The notes beneath the pieces were generated by a model. It had not been told where the DNA came from. It did no database searches and saw only the letters and a program-made list of their open reading frames with translations. A program made the translations under genes and the position numbers. DNA of 9,682 nucleotides from Bacteroidales bacterium (GTDB taxonomy: Bacteria; Bacteroidota; Bacteroidia; Bacteroidales; UBA7960). Where the stretch lies: contig SLPR01000151.1 of assembly GCA_007131895.1 (NCBI GenBank), positions 1 through 9,682 on the forward strand, read 5' to 3'. This document shows, piece after piece, positions 1 to 5,910 of this stretch. Numbering within the stretch: the stretch's first letter is position 1; every line of letters starts with the position of its first letter.

Positions 1-49
1 CATCGATTAACAATTTGAAATGTAGTTTATTAACCAGTTGGTGCAGAAA

Positions 50-1024
50 TCAGTTACCCCTGGGGGGAGTAGGTCGGGGAGGGGATCTTCTTCTGGGGTT
101 TCTAACATCTATATCCGGCACAAATATCCATTTTCCTGCATCAAACATAAATGCGTCGAATATATTTGTTTCAGGAAAATAAAACTGGTAATTTCCGCGC
201 AGAAAACTGTGGCTTGGTGCCATGCGGTCGAAAATTATGATTTCCTGCGGTCTTCTGCTTTGTTCCAATACATGCGGTTCGTATCGTATAACCATGGATG
301 CTTTGGCAGAATATTCGAAAATTACCCGACGGTAGCGGTTATTGTCATACCTGAACATAGACATTCCAAATGAAGGTCTCCCTTTGCCCATTACCCTGAT
401 GGGTTCAAGAATTCTTTTTCGTGTAAGCGGGTTGTCGCCTCTCCAGCCCAGCAAAAGGTAATAATCGTTGCGTCGGTGAGTTTTATGAATGAGCTCAGTG
501 TAATAGGCTCCGTACCAGTTTTCATGCTCAAGTGTTTCAAATTGGGGGTCAGTTAATTCAGATGCTTTGTCGGTAAGTGTGAACAATTGATATTCTTCAC
601 CACCCTTTTGTGGAGACTGGAAGAAACCAAAGTATTCAAATTGGCTGTCCTGAAGGGGAACATACCAGCTTATGATTCTGAAACTCTCATCCGGTGCCTT
701 GATACGCGAAACAAATACAAGGGAATCAAAAGGGTAGTCGAATGAGCCTTCTTTTTGCAACACCTTTTCAAACTTTGTTTTAAACTCATAATTGATGGCA
801 AGGCGTTCAAAATCATTTTCAGGTTCAATAATTCTATGCATAATTCTTTTCAGGCTGTCTTCATGTGCGGCAAAATCATTCTGGCTATATGCGGGGGTAA
901 AAGCTCCCGTACAAAACAGGGTGACAAAAAACAGAGTGAATACGCTATGCTGGTTTAGCGAAAACCTTTTTCTGCCTGCTTTTCTGCCTATTGACGGTAG
1001 CACTACCATGGGGAAAGTTAACAT
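50..1024 (-). CDS. Exported protein of unknown function with Pro/Arg-rich C-terminal tail
   Basis: I do not recognise a named family. The 324-residue product has a basic N-region (GRKAGRKR, residues 13-20), a hydrophobic stretch at about 27-42 and a plausible signal peptidase I site after AYS (45-47), so it is probably secreted or periplasmic; the preceding residue pattern is not a convincing lipobox. The N-region is unusually long. Met6 is the only nearby alternative ATG and shortens it little. The mature part is rich in aromatic and charged residues with no membrane segment. It ends in a run of Arg and Pro (about 310-324, with RRRSPPRPTPPRGN). No catalytic motif is evident. It is divergent from the acyl-CoA reductase gene, and no partner gene is visible on its own strand in the window. 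A conserved lineage-specific hypothetical is most likely. The reading frame is surely coding because it is long and has an export signal; the function is unknown. Confidence 0.85.
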   Translation of the reverse strand: MLTFPMVVLPSIGRKAGRKRFSLNQHSVFTLFFVTLFCTGAFTPAYSQNDFAAHEDSLKRIMHRIIEPENDFERLAINYEFKTKFEKVLQKEGSFDYPFDSLVFVSRIKAPDESFRIISWYVPLQDSQFEYFGFFQSPQKGGEEYQLFTLTDKASELTDPQFETLEHENWYGAYYTELIHKTHRRNDYYLLLGWRGDNPLTRKRILEPIRVMGKGRPSFGMSMFRYDNNRYRRVIFEYSAKASMVIRYEPHVLEQSRRPQEIIIFDRMAPSHSFLRGNYQFYFPETNIFDAFMFDAGKWIFVPDIDVRNPRRRSPPRPTPPRGN

Positions 1025-1371
1025 AAATGGAATCGTTTTTTACTGTTGAAGGATGCTGAAGTATGAGAAATCTCGATTTTTAATGATAACGGATACTGAC
1101 TATCGTAGTTGGAAAAACATTTGTTTTCTTCAATGGATTCTTAGTCCAAACGGTAAAATTATTACTAATTGTATAACTTTACCCTTATTTCTATGGAAAC
1201 AATTGAATAATATTTCCTGAGTGAAACTGCTTTATCAATTGTTTTCGTTTGTGTGTAAAAGATCAATCGTGGAGGTTACCTTTCTTGTCAGGTAAATGTC
1301 AATTTGAAAGGGCGAATCCATCTGTAAATCAACAGAACAAATTCTACTGGCACTTAACATCATCATAGTTT
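1025..1371. other. AT-rich divergent intergenic region
   Basis: This 347-bp stretch separates the starts of two divergent genes, so it must hold both promoters. I found no convincing coding frame. In particular there is no small 4Fe-4S ferredoxin-like gene, which I recall often sitting beside this type of acyl-CoA reductase in Bacteroidota. Near-matches to the Bacteroidota -7 element occur on the plus strand (TAACTTTA at 1174-1181, TACCTTTC at 1277-1284), but neither has a TTG at the right distance, so I do not call a promoter. The region contains the inverted repeat listed separately. Confidence 0.6.
1197..1244. repeat. 10-bp perfect inverted repeat with CAATTG cores
   Basis: AAACAATTGA at 1197-1206 is exactly complementary to TCAATTGTTT at 1235-1244, with a 28-nt spacer. 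As RNA, the helix extends outward by a G-U (1196/1245) and a G-C pair (1195/1246). Each arm also carries its own palindrome, CAATTG, with centres 36 bp apart. It could be a leader hairpin or a pair of regulator half-sites upstream of the acyl-CoA reductase. AT-rich DNA can produce such repeats by chance, so the functional call is tentative. Confidence 0.35.
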
Positions 1372-2448
1372 ATGAAATTATCATTTAACGAAAGGAAACA
1401 GGCATTCATTGCGTTGGGGCAGAAACTATCCAGTGTTTTGAACAATGTACCGAAAACAGGTGCATTTAGTTCTGCTGAAAAAGATTTCTATAATGAAATA
1501 CATGACAGTGCATCAAAAAATGCATGGTTTACTCCGGAGAATGTAAAAGCAGCCATGGAGGGCGTTGCATCAATGCTTTTGCCGGAAGCATTAGATAGCT
1601 GGTTAGTGGCCTATCCGAATCTAAACAGGAAAATTTCTAACCCCAGAACTGTAGCTGTAATAATGGCCGGGAACATACCCTTTGTAGGTTTTCATGATAT
1701 GTTATGCGTTTTATTATCCGGCAATCGTTTTTTGGGTAAGCTTTCTTCCCAGGATCTATATTTGCCGGTAAAGTTTGCCGGGATGCTTTTTGAGGCAGAA
1801 CCCAAAATGAAAGCAATGGTTTCTTTTTCAGATGGTATCATCAAAGAGTTTGACGCGGTTATTGCCACAGGAAGCAACAATTCAGCGAGGTATTTTGACT
1901 ACTATTTTGGTAAGTATCCACATATAATCCGCAAAAACAGGAACAGCCTGGCGGTTCTTACAGGAGAAGAAACAATGGAAGAGCTAACCAGCCTTTCAAA
2001 TGATATTTTTCAATATTATGGAATGGGATGTAGAAATGTTTCCAAAATTCTGGTACCCCAGGACTTTGATTTTATCCCTTTGATTGAAAGCTTTCATCCA
2101 TGGCAGTATCTGAAAGATCATAGCAAGTATTATAATAATTATGAATACCAGAAAGCCATCTTCCTTGTAAACCAGAAACCTCATCTTGATACGGGGTTTT
2201 GCCTGTTGGTGGAAGATGAACGACTGGTGTCTCCGCTCGCTGTTTTGCATTATGAGTTTTACTATTCTCACAGCGCTGTTGAAAACTACATCAGCAGCCA
2301 TCGTGATGCTTTACAGTGCGTGGTAGCCAGAGAAGGATTAAAGTTTAATGATATTTCTGTGGTTTTGCCGGGAGAAGCACAAAAGCCAAGTCCAAAGGAT
2401 TATGCCGACGGGGTTGATACACTTTCGTTTTTGCTGGATTTGCAGTAA
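1372..2448 (+). CDS. LuxC-family acyl-CoA reductase
   Basis: The 358-residue product resembles the acyl-CoA reductase family related to LuxC, which reduces fatty acyl-CoA or an enzyme-bound acyl group to the aldehyde using NAD(P)H, in the cytoplasm. Visible support: an aldehyde-dehydrogenase-like nucleotide-binding segment with AGNIPFVGFHDMLCVLLSGN around residues 98-117, and the strongly conserved GMGCRNVSK motif, whose Cys220 is the probable acyl-accepting nucleophile. It is shorter than classical LuxC of luminous bacteria but complete at both ends. The start at 1372 is the first ATG and gives the usual helical N-terminus; no Shine-Dalgarno is seen. No luciferase (luxAB), acyl-transferase (luxD) or acyl-protein synthetase (luxE) gene lies nearby, so bioluminescence is not implied. 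A role in lipid or aldehyde metabolism is inference. The gene converges on the plug-domain gene with a 14-nt gap. Confidence 0.9.
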   Translation: MKLSFNERKQAFIALGQKLSSVLNNVPKTGAFSSAEKDFYNEIHDSASKNAWFTPENVKAAMEGVASMLLPEALDSWLVAYPNLNRKISNPRTVAVIMAGNIPFVGFHDMLCVLLSGNRFLGKLSSQDLYLPVKFAGMLFEAEPKMKAMVSFSDGIIKEFDAVIATGSNNSARYFDYYFGKYPHIIRKNRNSLAVLTGEETMEELTSLSNDIFQYYGMGCRNVSKILVPQDFDFIPLIESFHPWQYLKDHSKYYNNYEYQKAIFLVNQKPHLDTGFCLLVEDERLVSPLAVLHYEFYYSHSAVENYISSHRDALQCVVAREGLKFNDISVVLPGEAQKPSPKDYADGVDTLSFLLDLQ

Positions 2449-2462
2449 GTTGGCTTTTACTG

Positions 2463-4835
2463 TCAGGGGTATGTCTTATGGGGTTCAAACTGATGGGAGG
2501 CATGGATAACATTGCCATCTGAATCAATCCCTTCAATGGTAACATTTAAAAAAAGCGGGTCATTTTTCATGGGTATTCTCAATGTTGCTTTTCCTTCATT
2601 GTTAAGGGAAAGATAAGGATGGAATAAGATGGTTTGAGTGTAGCTTTCATCTTCAAAAAACAATTCCTTCAGATGGGCTTCAGATGATGTGAATCTTTTA
2701 GGTATATAATAGCCGTCCATAATGTAATTTATTATTATTCTTTCGGAGATGGCACCTCTTCGTGAAAAGGCGACAATTGCTCCGTTGGCACCTCTTACCC
2801 CAAAAATGGATGCATTGGGCCCTTTGTAAATTTCGATGCTTGATATCTCCATTACAGACAGTCGTAAAAATTGTGCACTTGGAAACTGAACTCCATCCAC
2901 CAGTATAAGGGGCTGGTTACTGAACATAATACTGCTCTTCCCCCTGATTATAATGCTGTTTCCATCTACCTGCACGCCTGACACACTTCTGGTAAGTGCT
3001 TCTCTCATGTTTTGAAATCTTGTGTCATTCTCTTTGAAGTAAAGGGTTTGGTCGGGTCTTCCGTAGCTTTTTATTGCTGACTCTTTTTCAAGTTTTATAA
3101 ACCTGTCAGACTCTGTGGGTTGACCAGACCTTCTGAAGCGCCAACCGTCAGTTCCTCTCGGAATGAGCCTTCGTGAATGGAAATTTAGCCTTTGTTCCTC
3201 TTCCTGGATGCGGGCAGGAAACAATTCGAGAGACTTAGGGACACTTTGGCGAATACCAGAAATTGAAATCTTTGCTTTAAAGTCTCCCTGTTCCTCAAAA
3301 CCCTCAAAGCAAAAATGACCTTCTTTATCGGTGCGGGTTGTAAAAACTTTCCCCTCTTCTCCCATGCTCAGCGATACCTCAAAGTCAGTATTGTCGGTTT
3401 CCAGAGCTGCTTCTGTAGGCGTAATAATTCCGTATATAGCAAACCCCTTGCTTTCGCGTGAATATTCCAATTCTTGTGATTTGTCACTTGCAAGGTCGCT
3501 CCGGCGAAACCTTTTCCATGCCGAAACCATCATCAGAAGATCAGAACGGTGAAGGTTATTATTATTGTCGCAGTAAGACAAAGGACTTTGAACGAACTGT
3601 ATTAAATCAGAGGTAAGAAATATGTTGCTGATAATATTTTCAGATGGGACTTCTGTGTTTCGTGAAGCGGCAACCACCGATACTGAATAGGCTGCTGAGT
3701 CTCTGGTAAATTCTTCAAAATTAACTTTCAGGTCTATGAATTCTTCCGAGTATTTTTCCAGCTCAAATTTTACATTATTGTTTGAAGCAGGCGGAATAAA
3801 AAAAAGCCTCTCAGCAAGCACTTCCGCAGAAGCACTGAAGAGGGTTGCCACTGCTACTCCGGGAGCAAGTTCGTTTTTTCTTAGTGAGAGGGAGAATGGG
3901 TATTCATTATTATCGGGTTGAATTATATTTTGCACCTGCCCATGGCTGTGGATAACCAGGTATGGGCTGTTTTTTTGCGTGGTTTTTTCATTAAATGAAC
4001 TATTCACCATGACTTCTACCTGCTCTTTACTCACATCAACCCTGAGTGTATGGCCTTCATTCCTGATATCTCTGATGGGGAATGATTTTCTTTTTCCGTC
4101 AGGAAATACCACGTGAGCATTGTACTTTGTATTTTCTGCAGGCATCAATGTAAAAGTACCTTTGCCCTGGAAACTGGTTTTCAGTAAAGCAATTTCTTCT
4201 CCCTCTGAATTGCTTACGTAGCCTTCTATCAGAACCCCTTCTCCCAGTTCGTTGGTGGCATGAAAGGCCACCCTGCTTTCAATTCCGTAAACCAGTTGTC
4301 CGCCTTCGGGAAAAAACTCAATACGGAATTGTTCTTCTCTTTTTTCAAGTTCACGGTTAATTCTTCTGTTCGACCTTGCCTCGCGTCTGCTGATAATTTT
4401 TTTTTCGATGGGATTGTTGACAAAAAAGAATTTCTCAAAAATAAAATCCTCATGGAAGTTCAGCATCCAGTTGGTGTATGCCCTGATAAAATGGTTTCCT
4501 GAATTGACAGAGTCGGGCAGTGAAAAGTCACCAGAGGCGTATCCGTTCTCTGTATGAAGGATTTTTCTGCCGATAAGTGTACCATTATTGTTAAAAATCT
4601 CCACGAAAAGGGTTGTTTCAAGCGTGTCGGGCTTATGGGTGTCTGATTTTATCACATATGCCTTAAACCATAAAATATCACCGGCATAATACTCCTGTTT
4701 ATCAAGATGCAGGTAAACTTTTTGCTGGGGTAATAACCTCTCAAAAGCTTCACGGATATCGATAGGCTTTATTTCCCCGGCGGATACCTGCAGGAATAAA
4801 ATCAGGAACATAAAACTTAGGATGGTTTTTAACAT
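2463..4835 (-). CDS. Exported macroglobulin-like protein with TonB-receptor plug domain and no beta-barrel
   Basis: The 790-residue product starts with a signal peptide (hydrophobic residues 4-18, cleavage near SAG). Residues about 30-140 are a macroglobulin MG2-like domain, seen in KVYLHLDKQEYYAGDILWFK. Beta-rich sequence follows, then a DLLMMVSAWKRF segment typical of this family. A carboxypeptidase-regulatory-like beta-sandwich lies at about 467-545. A TonB-dependent-receptor plug lies at about 600-690 and includes QPLILVDGVQFP and IEIYKGPNASIFGVRGANGA. The final 70 or so residues form another beta-sandwich-like segment (LSLNNEGKATLRI). There is no room for the 22-strand barrel of a true receptor, and I see no SusD-like neighbour. 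Such barrel-less plug proteins are widespread in Bacteroidota and usually uncharacterised. The likely location is the periplasm or outer membrane; the role is unknown. The gene lies alone on its strand, with a candidate promoter at 4901-4931. Confidence 0.9.
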   Translation of the reverse strand: MLKTILSFMFLILFLQVSAGEIKPIDIREAFERLLPQQKVYLHLDKQEYYAGDILWFKAYVIKSDTHKPDTLETTLFVEIFNNNGTLIGRKILHTENGYASGDFSLPDSVNSGNHFIRAYTNWMLNFHEDFIFEKFFFVNNPIEKKIISRREARSNRRINRELEKREEQFRIEFFPEGGQLVYGIESRVAFHATNELGEGVLIEGYVSNSEGEEIALLKTSFQGKGTFTLMPAENTKYNAHVVFPDGKRKSFPIRDIRNEGHTLRVDVSKEQVEVMVNSSFNEKTTQKNSPYLVIHSHGQVQNIIQPDNNEYPFSLSLRKNELAPGVAVATLFSASAEVLAERLFFIPPASNNNVKFELEKYSEEFIDLKVNFEEFTRDSAAYSVSVVAASRNTEVPSENIISNIFLTSDLIQFVQSPLSYCDNNNNLHRSDLLMMVSAWKRFRRSDLASDKSQELEYSRESKGFAIYGIITPTEAALETDNTDFEVSLSMGEEGKVFTTRTDKEGHFCFEGFEEQGDFKAKISISGIRQSVPKSLELFPARIQEEEQRLNFHSRRLIPRGTDGWRFRRSGQPTESDRFIKLEKESAIKSYGRPDQTLYFKENDTRFQNMREALTRSVSGVQVDGNSIIIRGKSSIMFSNQPLILVDGVQFPSAQFLRLSVMEISSIEIYKGPNASIFGVRGANGAIVAFSRRGAISERIIINYIMDGYYIPKRFTSSEAHLKELFFEDESYTQTILFHPYLSLNNEGKATLRIPMKNDPLFLNVTIEGIDSDGNVIHASHQFEPHKTYP

Positions 4836-4900
4836 TTTGCCAGGTGTTTTGCCACTAACTGAGCAAGTTTGTAATTCTTAATTGCATTGTTTCAGAATTC

Positions 4901-4931
4901 TAAAAGTACATAATATTTAGCTAAAGCTCAA
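4901..4931 (-). promoter_or_regulatory. Candidate Bacteroidota sigma promoter for the plug-domain gene
   Basis: Read on the minus strand, TTG (4931-4929) is followed after 20 nt by TACTTTTA (4908-4901), which matches seven of eight positions of the primary-sigma -7 consensus TAnnTTTG. The spacing equals that of the opposing promoter at 5073-5103. Transcription would begin around 4895 and give a leader of about 60 nt before the ATG at 4835. Confidence 0.5.
4916..4925. repeat. 10-bp perfect palindrome within the promoter spacer
   Basis: TTTAGCTAAA is its own reverse complement and sits wholly between the -33 and -7 elements of the leftward candidate promoter. That is a place where a repressor could act. 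It does not extend beyond 10 bp, so chance is a serious alternative. Confidence 0.25.
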
Positions 4932-5072
4932 CTCATTTACTGTTTTTAACTATCGGGAAACACTGCTGATATTTACATTGTATTCGGGAAAAATGTTATG
5001 CATTTGCGTATTTGGATAATAGCTATTGAACCATCATTTTCAGTGGATGTTCAGAAATACTTTACAGACGAA

Positions 5073-5103
5073 TTGTTCTTTTTTGTCTGTTTGGTTATAT
5101 TTG
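5073..5103 (+). promoter_or_regulatory. Bacteroidota-type promoter for the methyltransferase operon
   Basis: TTG (5073-5075), a 20-nt spacer and TATATTTG (5096-5103) match the Bacteroidota -33/-7 consensus TTG-N19-21-TAnnTTTG at every fixed position. Transcription would begin near 5110, leaving a leader of roughly 78 nt before the ATG at 5188. An upstream ATG at 5026 would lie outside this transcript, which supports the shorter start. Confidence 0.65.
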
Positions 5104-5187
5104 TATTCCTGTACTATACATTTCGTTGTGTCCGGGTCAAGTCAACACTTTGTTATTATTGTTCCTGAACCTAAAAATGAGAAGAAC

Positions 5188-5898
5188 ATGTTTTATTTAA
5201 CTAAAATAACGAATTTACTGGTTATGGGAATATTTTTATTGCCAGCAGTAAGTAAAGAGTCTACAGCTCAGAATTTCGAATTGCAGCGATCACAAATGGT
5301 GGAAACCCAGATCAGGGATAGAGGAATCAGAGACCGGCATACGCTAAGGGCCATGGGTAAAGTACCCAGGCATCTCTATGTACCCCAAAACCAGCGACGC
5401 TTTGCTTATACCGACAGACCGCTGCCCATTGGATATGGACAAACTATCAGCCAGCCCTACATTGTAGCTTACATGACAGAGATTATAAAACCCAGGCCTG
5501 ATTTCAGGGTGCTGGAAATCGGAACCGGGTCAGGTTACCAGGCTGCTGTTCTGGCTGAGATTGTGGAGCATGTTTATACTATTGAGATTGTTGAGCCCCT
5601 TGGCGAAACGGCGCGGGCTATTCTTGAAAAGGAATATGACAATGTAAGTGTGAAAATCGCTGATGGTTATTATGGCTGGGAAGAGCATGGGCCTTTTGAT
5701 GCCATTGTGGTTACTGCCGCTGCCGAACACATCCCACCACCCCTTATAGAGCAGCTCAAAGATGGCGGAGTTATGATTATTCCCGTGGGCTCTCCTTTCA
5801 GGGTTCAGCAGTTAATGCTTGTGGAAAAGAAAGGCGAAAGCATTACCTCCCGCAGTCTTATGCCGGTTAGGTTTGTCCCCTTTACTTCATCCGACTAA
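5188..5898 (+). CDS. pcm: Exported protein-L-isoaspartate (D-aspartate) O-methyltransferase
   Basis: This enzyme methylates the abnormal carboxyl of L-isoaspartyl (and D-aspartyl) residues with SAM, starting repair of aged proteins. From the chosen start it has 236 residues. Family hallmarks are all present: KVPRHLYVP, then LPIGYGQTISQPYIVA (QTISQPY at 85-91), SAM motif I VLEIGTGSGYQAA (108-120), DAIVVTAAAEHIPP from 171, GGVMIIPVG, and a VRFVPF end. The start at 5188 is preferred because GAGAAG lies just upstream, a promoter at 5073-5103 lies between it and the ATG at 5026, and the resulting N-terminus is a good signal peptide (hydrophobic about 9-21, Ala-Gln near 27-28). The E. coli enzyme is about 208 residues and cytosolic, so the extra length here is essentially the leader. 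The next gene begins 12 nt after the stop, so the two are likely cotranscribed. Confidence 0.93.
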   Translation: MFYLTKITNLLVMGIFLLPAVSKESTAQNFELQRSQMVETQIRDRGIRDRHTLRAMGKVPRHLYVPQNQRRFAYTDRPLPIGYGQTISQPYIVAYMTEIIKPRPDFRVLEIGTGSGYQAAVLAEIVEHVYTIEIVEPLGETARAILEKEYDNVSVKIADGYYGWEEHGPFDAIVVTAAAEHIPPPLIEQLKDGGVMIIPVGSPFRVQQLMLVEKKGESITSRSLMPVRFVPFTSSD

Positions 5899-5910
5899 AA
5901 TTATGTTTTC

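Larger units (their letters stand above)
4836..5187. other. Divergent promoter region
   Basis: This 352-bp AT-rich stretch lies between the starts of the plug-domain gene (leftward) and the methyltransferase gene (rightward). It holds one candidate Bacteroidota-type promoter for each direction and a short palindrome, listed separately. The methyltransferase frame stays open upstream to an ATG at 5026. That extension (5026-5187) reads as low-complexity hydrophobic/Cys sequence, contains the promoter and does not resemble the family, so I treat it as non-coding. Confidence 0.65.

Noticed and set aside
38..373. 111-residue plus-strand open frame over the leftmost gene
   Set aside because: It is antisense to the exported hypothetical, which has a signal peptide and a much longer frame; no protein features are visible in it.
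1151..1284. Promoter for the acyl-CoA reductase at TAACTTTA (1174) or TACCTTTC (1277)
   Set aside because: Each matches the -7 element at seven of eight positions, but no TTG lies at 19-21 nt upstream; the nearest one for the second site is 25 nt away.
1372..2448. Part of a bioluminescence (lux) operon
   Set aside because: There are no luxA, B, D or E genes in the window, and LuxC-like reductases also occur in non-luminous Bacteroidota.
2446..2465. Shared bidirectional terminator between the convergent reductase and plug-domain genes
   Set aside because: The 14-nt gap holds no inverted repeat.
5026..5187. N-terminal extension of the isoaspartate methyltransferase
   Set aside because: It contains a consensus promoter, has no family similarity, and lies before a better start with a signal peptide.
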